DNA from: a virus
DNA length: 30,512 nucleotides
Strand: one strand, 5' to 3'
IMG/VR virus record: IMGVR_UViG_3300008110_000306
Location: 1 to 30,512 of that record
The position numbers were made by a program, and so were the translations under genes. This document shows, one piece after another, positions 5,685-12,797 of this stretch. The notes beneath the pieces were generated by a model. The model was not told the origin of the DNA. It saw only the letters and a program-made list of their open reading frames with translations, and made no database searches. Each line of letters begins with the position of its first letter. Positions within the stretch are counted from its first letter, which is position 1.

Positions 5685-6476
5685 ATGACAAAAGAGATTT
5701 ACATTGGAACTCGTAGTGATTTTAACACAATGGAAAAACTAATAAAAAAACCATTGGGTAGATTAAATCAGGGATTAGCAGAAAGTTTAAGAACCGCTGC
5801 ATTATCAAAAGGTATTAAAAAAACTGAACAAAAAAAGAGATTGGAGTTTTATTCAATAACTGAAATTGATTTGAAAAAACTAAATGATAAAGCAAGTCCT
5901 TTAGTTAAAGTAGATAAAACTAAAATGATTTCTGCTTTAAATAAGGTAAATGGAAAATATACACAAAGAATGGATTACAAAACTGCAGAAAAGTATAAAA
6001 AAGAACTTTCTACTGCTATGAGTAAGTGTATAGAAATTGTAGGTAAAGATAAAAATACTCGTAAAAAACCAAAAACATTTACAGGAACAAATCCATACAA
6101 AGTTGGTGATTGGATTAAATTATATTCAGGTTATAGTATTAAGAGTGTAGTAAGAATATGGAAGATTACACCAAAGGGATACTATATAGAATCTCCAATT
6201 ATGACAAATGTTTATGGTGATAAAATTCCTGTGGTTAGCAACATAAAATATGCAAAAATGCATTTTAAGAATGTAAATGGATATGAACAATTTGGTGAGC
6301 ATGATTTTACAATCCCATTTAAAGGTAATGAAGATAGAATGATATTTGAACAATCAAACATTCTACACCGATTGACAAAAAATGACATGAAATATATCAA
6401 AGAATATGGACATCCATTAAATATAATTAAAGACAATAAAGAAAAAGGATATAACTCACAACTAATGTTTAACTAA
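5685..6476 (+). CDS. Hypothetical protein of the early island, 263 aa
   Basis: The N-terminal half (about 1-130) is Lys-rich and helical (EKLIKKPLGRLNQGLAESL, then KKTEQKKRLEFY), typical of a nucleic-acid-binding or structural phage protein. The region about 138-200 has alternating hydrophobic/aromatic residues (YKVGDWIKLYSGYSIKSVVR, IWKITPKGYYIESP) that suggest a small beta-barrel. No motif of a known enzyme is seen. It is the first and longest gene of the plus-strand set and shares a 22-nt leader with the next gene, differing at one base. Early expression is inferred from its strand and its promoter motif; the function is unknown. Confidence 0.8.
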   Translation: MTKEIYIGTRSDFNTMEKLIKKPLGRLNQGLAESLRTAALSKGIKKTEQKKRLEFYSITEIDLKKLNDKASPLVKVDKTKMISALNKVNGKYTQRMDYKTAEKYKKELSTAMSKCIEIVGKDKNTRKKPKTFTGTNPYKVGDWIKLYSGYSIKSVVRIWKITPKGYYIESPIMTNVYGDKIPVVSNIKYAKMHFKNVNGYEQFGEHDFTIPFKGNEDRMIFEQSNILHRLTKNDMKYIKEYGHPLNIIKDNKEKGYNSQLMFN

Positions 6477-6504
6477 TAAAACTTAAAATTTAAAACAAAC
6501 AATT

Positions 6505-6912
6505 ATGACAACAAACAATTTACAAAACGGAATTAGAGAAGTAGTGTTTATTCACGAAAGAGGACACGAAGTGTTAATGATTAAAGAAAAATGGGACTTA
6601 CGAGAAGTTAGAATGATGGCTGGTGATAATAGTTTAACTCTTGTAGATAGACCTGTATTCAAATCAAATAATGGAGATTGGACAATAAAAGAAATGGAGA
6701 AATTATCTAATGTGGTTGTATTTGAAGAAAAAGCTAAAGTTTCAACTAGAACAGGTAATGAAACATTTAAGAATGAGGGATTGGCAGTTTATGATACTCT
6801 TGCAGGTATGATTAAGTTTGGTGATACAAAAGAGAAAGAAATTGCTAAGTCAATCTTTGAAAAGATGTTTCCAAAATTATCAATTAACAATGTTTATTCA
6901 CATTTAATATAA
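6505..6912 (+). CDS. Hypothetical protein, 135 aa
   Basis: The sequence is balanced in composition, with beta-rich N-terminal (REVVFIHERGHEVLMIKEKW) and helical C-terminal parts (GNETFKNEGLAVYDTLAGMI). There is no recognised domain and no membrane segment or signal peptide. The start is preceded by TTTAAAACAAACAATT, nearly the same leader as the 5685 gene. It lies 10 nt before the ribbon-helix-helix-like gene and is probably co-transcribed with it. Confidence 0.75.
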   Translation: MTTNNLQNGIREVVFIHERGHEVLMIKEKWDLREVRMMAGDNSLTLVDRPVFKSNNGDWTIKEMEKLSNVVVFEEKAKVSTRTGNETFKNEGLAVYDTLAGMIKFGDTKEKEIAKSIFEKMFPKLSINNVYSHLI

Positions 6913-6922
6913 AATAAAAGTT

Positions 6923-7090
6923 ATGACACAAGAGTTAAAAACAACAAAGAAAAAGAATATTCATATGGAAAAGTATGCACTACTAATGATACCAAAAGAT
7001 GTGCATGCTATTCTAAAAGCTTATTGTAATGAACATGGATATAAGATGGCTGGATTAGTATCCAACTTAATTAAAAAACAATGTAAATAA
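6923..7090 (+). CDS. Ribbon-helix-helix-like small DNA-binding protein, 55 aa
   Basis: After a basic N-terminus (KTTKKKN) the pattern KYALLMIPKDVHAILKAYC, then EHGYKMAGLVSNLIKKQ, follows the Arc/ParD-type fold: one beta strand, a helix ending before a Gly turn, and a second helix. Such proteins are usually dimeric repressors that bind inverted or tandem operators. The candidate operator is the TTGGTATAT...CCAATT element found at both ends of this gene island. The gene is short but has an ATG, the A-rich leader AAAATAAAAGTT and tight spacing to its neighbours. Function is inferred from the fold pattern only. Confidence 0.65.
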   Translation: MTQELKTTKKKNIHMEKYALLMIPKDVHAILKAYCNEHGYKMAGLVSNLIKKQCK

Positions 7091-7107
7091 AACTTAATAC
7101 AAAGTGT

Positions 7108-7197
7108 ATGATACATCCTTTAGAATGGGCACTAATCATTGTGGTTAGTGTCCTTTTATTTAGAAAACAAATTATAAAATTATTAAAAACAAAATAG
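7108..7197 (+). CDS. Tiny membrane peptide, 29 aa
   Basis: MIHPLEWALIIVVSVLLF (residues 1-18) is a hydrophobic segment followed by a strongly basic tail RKQIIKLLKTK, fitting an N-out, C-in single-pass peptide. The stop is 1 nt before the ATG of the next gene. Proposed from the clear membrane pattern and packing; it could also be non-coding leader. Confidence 0.4.
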   Translation: MIHPLEWALIIVVSVLLFRKQIIKLLKTK

Positions 7198-7198
7198 T

Positions 7199-7528
7199 AT
7201 GAAAGTAATAACAACATCGGGTAAACAATTTAACATAGATTTTCAAAGTGAAAATGGTTATCAACAAATGAGAGATATGCATGTATATCTACAATCAAAA
7301 GGATTTTTCAAAGAAATTGAAAGTGATGAAGATAAGTTAAAAGATATGATTGACTCATCATTAGTTCCAAACTTTCCAACAATTGATAGAGATGTTATTG
7401 AAATGGTTTCTAAACATTATCTTAATCAATTAAATCAAAAAAAGGAGTGGGGAGAGATAGATGATATTGATGTTGCAATCCAATTAGGTAAATTGGTTGT
7501 GATAGAGTTAGAAGAAAGATGGATATAG
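7199..7528 (+). CDS. Hypothetical protein, 109 aa, last gene of the plus island
   Basis: MKVITTSGKQFNIDFQSENG suggests a beta hairpin at the N-terminus; the rest is acidic and helical (DEDKLKDMIDSSLV, then DDIDVAIQLGKLVVIELEER). No recognised family. It ends 40 nt before the strong hairpins that stop transcription from both sides. Confidence 0.75.
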   Translation: MKVITTSGKQFNIDFQSENGYQQMRDMHVYLQSKGFFKEIESDEDKLKDMIDSSLVPNFPTIDRDVIEMVSKHYLNQLNQKKEWGEIDDIDVAIQLGKLVVIELEERWI

Positions 7529-7552
7529 GTATTTGTTTGTTCTCATAACTAG

Positions 7553-7605
7553 CGTTGTCTAAAAAACAACGAACCCCCTTCCTTAATTGGTTGGGGGTTT
7601 TCTTT
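7553..7605. terminator. Bidirectional terminator between convergent gene blocks
   Basis: AACCCCC (7572-7578) pairs with GGGGGTT (7593-7599) and is followed on the plus strand by TTCTTTG after the final T of the stem. A second hairpin CGTTGT/ACAACG (7553-7558 and 7566-7571) adds a T6 run on the minus strand. It lies where the plus island and the minus virion block meet. Confidence 0.8.
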
Positions 7606-7629
7606 GTTATTTTCCGTATATTCTCCGAT

Positions 7630-7649
7630 TTGGTATATACATACCAATT
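7630..7649. promoter_or_regulatory. Inverted repeat TTGGTAT-4-ATACCAA, operator-like
   Basis: TTGGTAT (7630-7636) and ATACCAA (7641-7647) form a perfect 7-bp inverted repeat with a 4-nt centre. The same TTGGTATAT...CCAATT layout occurs at 5619-5639. No gene lies between 7528 and 7703. Confidence 0.45.
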
Positions 7650-7702
7650 TCTTATTAAAGTGTCTGGAAATCGGTTATAACCTATTTTCCACCTATTCCT
7701 CA

Positions 7703-7834
7703 TTAACCTTGTCCTCTAGACTTCTTAGGTTTTTGAGAATGTTTATTATATGACTTCTTACCATTAGGTTGGCCTGTCTTTCTAGTTCCGAAAGATATTT
7801 TAACACTACCATTTGATGATTTACTTTTAGCCAT
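7703..7834 (-). CDS. Small basic Gly/Lys-rich protein, 43 aa
   Basis: Sequence pattern MAKSKSSNGSVKISFGTRKT, then KKSYNKHSQKPKKSRGQG. The net charge is strongly positive and no hydrophobic core is evident, so it is probably disordered until it binds nucleic acid or another partner. I recall very similar SVKISFGTRKTG...YNKH...RGQG proteins in other Bacteroidota phages, always without a known function. The ATG shares a base with the upstream stop (TAATG), a sign of coupling. It is the last gene of the virion block. Confidence 0.75.
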   Translation of the reverse strand: MAKSKSSNGSVKISFGTRKTGQPNGKKSYNKHSQKPKKSRGQG

Positions 7835-8004
7835 TACTTTAATGTATCTACTTTTAATGTATCAACTAATGTTGTGTCTTGCAAAGTTGAGTCAGTTTTC
7901 ACTTCGGTTTTTACACCTGTTTCACATCCCCATACTAAAAATGCAATTGCAGTTGCAACTACAAATGCTATTACTATCTTTTGTGTTTTTGTTAATTTTG
8001 TCAT
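7834..8004 (-). CDS. Putative small lipoprotein, 56 aa
   Basis: A basic start (MTKLTKTQK) is followed by a hydrophobic segment (residues 10-25) ending VWGC27, then a Thr/Asp-rich polar tail (TEVKTDSTLQDTTLVDTLK). This is the layout of a lipoprotein, although Trp before Gly-Cys is unusual for a lipobox. Position at the end of the late block would fit an outer spanin or superinfection-exclusion lipoprotein; both are guesses. It overlaps its neighbours on each side by 1-4 nt. Confidence 0.65.
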   Translation of the reverse strand: MTKLTKTQKIVIAFVVATAIAFLVWGCETGVKTEVKTDSTLQDTTLVDTLKVDTLK

Positions 8005-8186
8005 ATTGATTTACCGTATTTACTTTCTGTTAAATAATTTATTTCTATTTGTAATGTATTGATTTGTTTAGATAATTCTAAAACCAATACTCTTAATTCA
8101 TCTATTTGTCTTTGTTGTGCCTCTACTCTTAACTCTAAATCATAAAGATTTGAGTCAAATTTCTCCTTTCGGAATAAATGCATCAT
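8001..8186 (-). CDS. Short coiled-coil protein, 61 aa
   Basis: From about residue 14 to 52 the sequence shows heptads of Leu/Val/Ile (YDLELRVEAQQRQIDELRVL and on), a clear coiled coil. There is no membrane segment. Its stop overlaps the start of the putative lipoprotein as ATGA. Two adjacent ATG codons are possible starts. It may pair with a neighbouring protein; the function is unknown. Confidence 0.7.
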   Translation of the reverse strand: MMHLFRKEKFDSNLYDLELRVEAQQRQIDELRVLVLELSKQINTLQIEINYLTESKYGKSI

Positions 8187-8201
8187 AATTTTTTATTTTA
8201 G

Positions 8202-8861
8202 TTAAAGATAAGACTCAATCTTAGCTATATGTCCATCCATATAACTAACATCGTGTTGCATCATAACCTCTTCATCAATCTCTTCCATTATATCTTTGAA
8301 GTCCTCTACTAATATCATTGCCTGTTTTAATTCTTCAGTAGTTGCAATTCCTTTTTGGATTACTTCTTTTTCTATTCGGAATACATTATCTGCTACTTGT
8401 GCTGCACTTCTAACCATTCCAACAGTATCCTCATCTAAAGGCATTTGCATTAAATGATTAAATGTTGCAACTGCACCAGGACATAATGTAAAGTTTTTAG
8501 TTTTATATCCTAATACATCTATTTCCATTCCTTCTTCTTGCATGTTTTCACCTTCTGGCACACAATTTGGAACCATTCTATCCCCCATTGGTTTAAGTCC
8601 TACGGCAATGTAACCGTCCCAACACGCATCTTCTAATGATGGTTCTGCTAATAAGTTGATACCTCTAAACTTTGTATCGTATGCAACTTTAGCCATTACC
8701 TTAGATGTAGTGTCTTTTATTTTACTCATTTTATCTTTATCCCAATATGAATAACATATTGCTGCTGCTTGTGATTGTTCATATCCTGCAGATACTTCTT
8801 CTCCTATACAACGAGAGATAAAATCTTCTTCTCTTTCTCCTTTCTTTGGATTTACTGGCAT
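8202..8861 (-). CDS. Multi-module phage structural or accessory protein, 219 aa
   Basis: Three modules that recur in Bacteroidota phages can be told apart. Residues 1-45 carry the KKGEREEDFISRCIGEE, then QAAAICYSYW pattern, known from many phage proteins next to protease or portal genes. Residues about 75-105 hold WDGYIAVGLKPMGDRMVPNCV, split here by WDGYIAV and GDRMVPNCVP. Residues about 115-219 are acidic and helical, starting GYKTKNFTLCPGA and ending DVSYMDGHIAKIESYL. No catalytic motif is seen. It follows the protease-like gene and two small genes in the same direction, so a role in head maturation or virion assembly is likely but unproven. Confidence 0.75.
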   Translation of the reverse strand: MPVNPKKGEREEDFISRCIGEEVSAGYEQSQAAAICYSYWDKDKMSKIKDTTSKVMAKVAYDTKFRGINLLAEPSLEDACWDGYIAVGLKPMGDRMVPNCVPEGENMQEEGMEIDVLGYKTKNFTLCPGAVATFNHLMQMPLDEDTVGMVRSAAQVADNVFRIEKEVIQKGIATTEELKQAMILVEDFKDIMEEIDEEVMMQHDVSYMDGHIAKIESYL

Positions 8862-8862
8862 A

Positions 8863-8928
8863 CTATTTTGGTTTTTTAGGATGATAAATTTCTACTTCAT
8901 CTGTTTCTGGATTAACTCTAATTGGCAT
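8863..8928 (-). CDS. Possible 21-aa peptide
   Basis: MPIRVNPETDEVEIYHPKKPK is encoded between the 107-aa and 219-aa genes, with 1 nt to the next ATG and 6 nt after the previous stop. Similar short RVNPETDEVE-type peptides sit in tightly packed phage operons. Support is only packing and an ATG, so this is tentative. Confidence 0.35.
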   Translation of the reverse strand: MPIRVNPETDEVEIYHPKKPK

Positions 8929-8934
8929 AATCTT

Positions 8935-9258
8935 TTAATTTATTGTATATGTTTTACCCTCAAATCTAAATGAGGATATGTTATCGTATGTTAATGTTCT
9001 CCATCCTTCTGCAGTATTTGGTGCAACTAAGTTTACCATTCCTTCTTCTTCTTTAGTCATAGATTGGTCAGAATTACTAAAAAACTTTCCCCAATAAACT
9101 TCATGTGATGTTCTATGTGTTGGAGGTATTGCAGTTCTCCATTTTACAAACATAGGATTACTTGCTGAACTACTTTCCAACATAGATTTAAATTTACGCA
9201 TTGATACCGATGGTAATGCAAACTTCTCTATATTCTTTATGTAAGTATTTTGATTCAT
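8935..9258 (-). CDS. Hypothetical protein, 107 aa
   Basis: The N-terminal half is basic and helical (YIKNIEKFALPSVSMRKFKS). The middle has WRTAIPPTHRTSHEVYWGKFF, rich in aromatic and His residues, and the C-terminus ends in a beta-like FRFEGKTYTIN. No known domain is recognised. It starts 1 nt after the stop of the protease-like gene and is probably translated with it. Confidence 0.75.
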   Translation of the reverse strand: MNQNTYIKNIEKFALPSVSMRKFKSMLESSSASNPMFVKWRTAIPPTHRTSHEVYWGKFFSNSDQSMTKEEEGMVNLVAPNTAEGWRTLTYDNISSFRFEGKTYTIN

Positions 9259-9259
9259 A

Positions 9260-10312
9260 TTATTTCAATGCTGGTGCAACAATTAAATCTTTTTTGTCTT
9301 TCTTTTTTGCAACTTCACCTGGATAAGATGATGTAATAGATGGTTGTGCTTCAGTTTCAGTCAATAGACCTAATTCTCTTAATTTATTTCTACTCCAACC
9401 TAAACCTGCTTTTCCACCCCATGCATCATACATAAGTTTCCCGCAGCCTTCGTTATAAGTTGTTGATGTTTCTAAGTCTACTTCATGTCTACTCAAATAT
9501 GAATACATTCTTTTAATTGTATCTACTGAGATTGGTTCTCCTTTAGCTAATTGATTTGCTCTTTGTTTTCCAACAGGAGTTCCACAACTACCCCAACCAT
9601 TCTTATCTGCAAACTCCAATGCTCTTTTTGCATTATTCTTTACACCATCTGGATAGTCAGAATAACTTTCCATTTCTATTCTTTGACCTTTACCAAATCT
9701 TCTATCTTTTTTAATGATTGCTTTGATTTGTCCTAAGAATATTTCTGCTTCTGCATCTGTTAAATCTTCAATATCTTTTAATAGGATATCTTCTTTAGAA
9801 GCGTGAATTAAATTATGAGTAAATAATCCTTCAATGCTGAATCCCTTAACTTTTCCTGTTTTTACATAATCTTGCCAAATCTTAGGGTCAGTTATTTTAA
9901 ACATTCCCATCCATGCACCTTCAGGGACATTTAACCCGTATGAATTAGATTTGTCCAATTTACCTTCCTTAATCCAAGATTCAACGAGATGAACACCTTT
10001 AATACTCATGTCATGTTCCAATGTTGCCTTGTCAGTATACTTTTTCATTAAGTAATTCTGTGCAATCTTCTTTACTGTCTCTTTAGTAAAATAAACATGG
10101 TATGGTTGTCCTTCTCCGTCTACTCTTAGAATCTTTTTCTCGGGTATTAAAATTGGCCCTACTAACATTTGTTGCTCTTTATCAGTTGCAGCAAACATTA
10201 CTTCTTCTTTGTCAAAGAAAATGAAATCACTCTCTATTGCTGGACTCTCTACTAAAGAGATTGCAAATACTTCATCTTCGTTATCTTCTATTTTTAATTC
10301 GTATAGCTTCAT
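9260..10312 (-). CDS. XkdF-like prohead protease with an extra C-terminal domain
   Basis: A 350-aa protein. Residues about 1-165 fit the phage XkdF/serine-protease family: LYELKIEDNEDEVFAISLVE at the start, then HVYFTKETV, LEHD with His100, and GFSIEGLF with Ser159, the likely catalytic pair in family order. These enzymes cut scaffold and capsid N-termini during maturation. Residues about 205-320 form a separate module: YSDYPDGVKNNAKRALEFA, GWGSCGTPVGKQRANQLA, RMYSYLSRHEV and YDAWGGKAGLGWSRNKL, a conserved domain I recall attached to or beside phage head proteins, without known function. Unusually, the gene lies after the tape measure, about 13 kb from the capsid gene. Scaffold cleavage here is inferred from family, not from position. 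Confidence 0.82.
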   Translation of the reverse strand: MKLYELKIEDNEDEVFAISLVESPAIESDFIFFDKEEVMFAATDKEQQMLVGPILIPEKKILRVDGEGQPYHVYFTKETVKKIAQNYLMKKYTDKATLEHDMSIKGVHLVESWIKEGKLDKSNSYGLNVPEGAWMGMFKITDPKIWQDYVKTGKVKGFSIEGLFTHNLIHASKEDILLKDIEDLTDAEAEIFLGQIKAIIKKDRRFGKGQRIEMESYSDYPDGVKNNAKRALEFADKNGWGSCGTPVGKQRANQLAKGEPISVDTIKRMYSYLSRHEVDLETSTTYNEGCGKLMYDAWGGKAGLGWSRNKLRELGLLTETEAQPSITSSYPGEVAKKKDKKDLIVAPALK

Positions 10313-10343
10313 AGTATAATAACAATAAAATGTTTAAAAATGG

Positions 10344-12104
10344 TTATCCACCACTAAATGTAGCAGCTCTACTTGTTCTTCTATCCAATGCTTGTTGAGA
10401 ACTGATTTCTCCACTAACAACATATGCTTTGATAGGTTTTTGTGATGCTGCAAGTGTTTCTCCTATTTGTTGAGTAGGATTCATTCCACCTTGAGTTTGT
10501 ATTTGTGGTGCAGATATTGTTGGTAATGATGGTGGAGTAGGTGCAGTTGATGCTCCTTCCATACTTGTTCCACTTGTAGATTGAGTTGCACCTTTACCTT
10601 TACCTGCAGATAGAATTGCAGCAATCTGTGCAGCTGATGTAACACCAACTGTTGAAATCTGTGCAATACTATTTATTTTTGATGCAGCTTTACCAGCAGT
10701 TGCAGCACCTACTGCAGCTTTACCACTTGCTAATTGTGCAGCTGCAATACCTTGCATACCTGGTATGAATGCACTTGCAATACCCATAGCAATTGTTGCA
10801 TTACCAGCTGCAATTGCTTTGTTATATTCTGCTTGTGCTTGTTTGTTATTCAATATGATACTTCCTATTGCTGCTGCAGCGTTGATTGCAACCTGTGCAA
10901 CACCAAAAGCTTTTGCTGCATCTGAACCTTCACCAAATACATTTATCAAAGAACCAAAGACAGTTGCAATATTGTTACCTAAATCAACCCATGATTGTGC
11001 AATTGCCTGATTTGCTTTAAATGTGAAATCTTGTCTATCCTCATCTAACTTTTTTATCTTTTCATATTGGTCTAATTGGAACTTTGCTAATTCATCTGCT
11101 GCTTTCTTTCTATCTTCTGCTTCTTTATCTGCTTTTTCCTTTTCCTTTTGTTTGTATTTTGAATCAATCTCATCTAATGCATTTTGTTGTGCAAGTTTCA
11201 ATTGTTTTGTATCATCACCATACTTAGTTGCAAGATAAATAAGATTTGAATAATGTTCATTTACTTTAAATTCTTCTTTCTCTCTTTCAGAAAGTAATTC
11301 TAACATTGCTTCTTTCTGACCATCAACTAATTCTTTTAATTCAGCTTCTCTTTGTTGTTTTGCTTTCTCTGCAGCCTCATCTCTATCTTTCTTTTGTTTA
11401 TCTAAGTTTTCTTTTTGAGTTTTAGTCATTTTCTTTTGACCTGCCTCAAATCTTGTCACTGCTGCATCGTAGTTATCACTAAATGATGTTACTGATGATT
11501 TAGCATCTTCCCATGCACCTTTGAAATCTCCTTTGAATAATTTAACAACTGCACCACCTAATTTACCTAATGATTGGAATACTGCAGTTACTGCTGAATA
11601 AACTACTTTGAATGATTTTGTTACATAAGGCATTACATTTAATGCTAATTCAATAAATCCGTCAATCAAAGGTTCTAATGCACCTAATATACCATTCAAT
11701 GCCTGTTCAAACATAATAAGGATAGGTTCAAACTTTTTCATTGTCTCTTCAGACTTTGATAATGCTGCAACAAATCCTCCAATTAAAGATACAATAAGTC
11801 CTATTACAGATGCTTTCAATGCTGCATTAAAAGAAGAGAATGTTTTTTCTGCACTTCTAATTGCCTTACCAAATTGACCTAATGGACCTGATGCATTCTC
11901 TAAATACCCTGCAAAGTCATCAGATGTAGCAGCTGCATCTTTAATAGCATCATCCATATCTCTAATTTGTTGAGATATTCTTTTAAAATCTTCACTACCA
12001 GCAGCAGTTTCTCTTAATTCTTTTTTAAGTGCTTTAAGATTGGCAATAGTAGGTGCAAGATTTGCTTCTACATCAACTTTTACTTTTACTTTCTTTTCGG
12101 CCAT
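10344..12104 (-). CDS. Tail length tape measure protein
   Basis: A 586-aa protein. It begins with a basic-hydrophobic strand (KKVKVKVDVEANLAPTIANL) and helices, then hydrophobic segments at about 98-115 (ASVIGLIVSLIGGFVAAL) and 135-160. A long charged coiled coil at about 225-350 is full of Lys/Glu/Ala. An Ala/Gly-rich hydrophobic C-terminal region (about 380-490) and a Gly/Ser/Thr/Pro-rich linker follow, ending in AYVVSGEISSQQALDRR, a C-terminal motif I know from tape measures of Bacteroidota phages. It sets tail length and helps DNA pass into the cell. At roughly 1.5 angstrom per residue this predicts a tail of about 90 nm. The start overlaps a 50-aa gene by 19 nt. Confidence 0.9.
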   Translation of the reverse strand: MAEKKVKVKVDVEANLAPTIANLKALKKELRETAAGSEDFKRISQQIRDMDDAIKDAAATSDDFAGYLENASGPLGQFGKAIRSAEKTFSSFNAALKASVIGLIVSLIGGFVAALSKSEETMKKFEPILIMFEQALNGILGALEPLIDGFIELALNVMPYVTKSFKVVYSAVTAVFQSLGKLGGAVVKLFKGDFKGAWEDAKSSVTSFSDNYDAAVTRFEAGQKKMTKTQKENLDKQKKDRDEAAEKAKQQREAELKELVDGQKEAMLELLSEREKEEFKVNEHYSNLIYLATKYGDDTKQLKLAQQNALDEIDSKYKQKEKEKADKEAEDRKKAADELAKFQLDQYEKIKKLDEDRQDFTFKANQAIAQSWVDLGNNIATVFGSLINVFGEGSDAAKAFGVAQVAINAAAAIGSIILNNKQAQAEYNKAIAAGNATIAMGIASAFIPGMQGIAAAQLASGKAAVGAATAGKAASKINSIAQISTVGVTSAAQIAAILSAGKGKGATQSTSGTSMEGASTAPTPPSLPTISAPQIQTQGGMNPTQQIGETLAASQKPIKAYVVSGEISSQQALDRRTSRAATFSGG

Positions 12105-12238
12105 AATCTTCTTTTAATATTGTTAACTAAATCTTTCCATGTATACGGAATTGCATATTTACCTTTAGCTATATCAATAGTTTCAGTATGTCCATAGAAT
12201 TTATTTGTTTGCAGTAAATCTATTATATTCTTCATCAT
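12086..12238 (-). CDS. Small protein upstream of and overlapping the tape measure, 50 aa
   Basis: MMKNIIDLLQTNKFYGHTET, then KGKYAIPYTWKDLVNNIKRR, ending WPKRK. It has two adjacent ATG codons and reads 19 nt into the tape-measure gene in another frame. Tail-assembly chaperones usually occupy this position, but this protein is much shorter and I cannot assign it. A GTTATTACATT element, related to the proposed late-promoter motif, sits just upstream. Confidence 0.55.
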   Translation of the reverse strand: MMKNIIDLLQTNKFYGHTETIDIAKGKYAIPYTWKDLVNNIKRRLWPKRK

Positions 12239-12273
12239 AATGTAATAACATTTTTTTTGTTAAAAGTCAGTGA

Positions 12274-12786
12274 TTACTTACCATCCAATACATCAGGAAT
12301 AACTGGTCCTAATAATTGTAAATCACATTCACCTGTTTTAAGAGAATAGTTATTGATTGCTCTTAAATGCCAGTAGTTTCCTCTGAAATTAACAATATCA
12401 TTCAAAGACATTTTAAAATAATCTCCTAAAGGAATAATTGCTTTACAATTCAATACTCTTGTAATTGGGTCATATAAAAATGAAATATACTTTTCCCAAT
12501 ATGTAGTGTAAAGATTTTCAGTTGGTAATTGTCCGTATGCTGGTGCTTCGTTATTAAAAAGTAATGAACGAGAATCAGTTGTTGGAAAACTACCAGTTAC
12601 TACATTATAATTATCAAAATAAGGAAATGCATTTTGTGCACGAGCTGCACCATTTTCATCTTGAATATAGTATTGTTCACATTCTACCGTTCCATTAAAA
12701 AATAATAAACGAGGTAAAACTCTAGTAGGTGTATAATCTGCTGAGTTGATGTAAGTTGGAATGTATATTGGTATATTTTGACTCAT
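12274..12786 (-). CDS. Tail-tip/baseplate-like protein, 170 aa
   Basis: Contains RVLPRLLFFNGTVECEQYY near the N-terminus and YWEKYISFLYDPITRVLNC, then FKMSLNDIVNFRGNYWHLRA in the C-terminal half. I recognise this series as the C-terminal portion of larger tail-tip proteins in Bacteroidota phages. Here it is a separate gene 11 nt after the 667-aa tail protein, so the two probably form one functional protein that is split. It should sit near the tail tip, beside the tape measure; the function is inferred from context. Confidence 0.75.
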   Translation of the reverse strand: MSQNIPIYIPTYINSADYTPTRVLPRLLFFNGTVECEQYYIQDENGAARAQNAFPYFDNYNVVTGSFPTTDSRSLLFNNEAPAYGQLPTENLYTTYWEKYISFLYDPITRVLNCKAIIPLGDYFKMSLNDIVNFRGNYWHLRAINNYSLKTGECDLQLLGPVIPDVLDGK

Positions 12787-12797
12787 AATATTTTATT

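Noticed and set aside
7422-7703. Minus-strand frame of 93 aa
   Set aside because: It runs across the bidirectional terminator and over the 3' end of the 109-aa plus-strand gene, and its composition does not look like protein.
10481-10666. Frame rich in Gln/Leu/His overlapping the tape measure
   Set aside because: It is an out-of-frame reading of the Thr/Gly/Pro-rich linker of the tape-measure gene.
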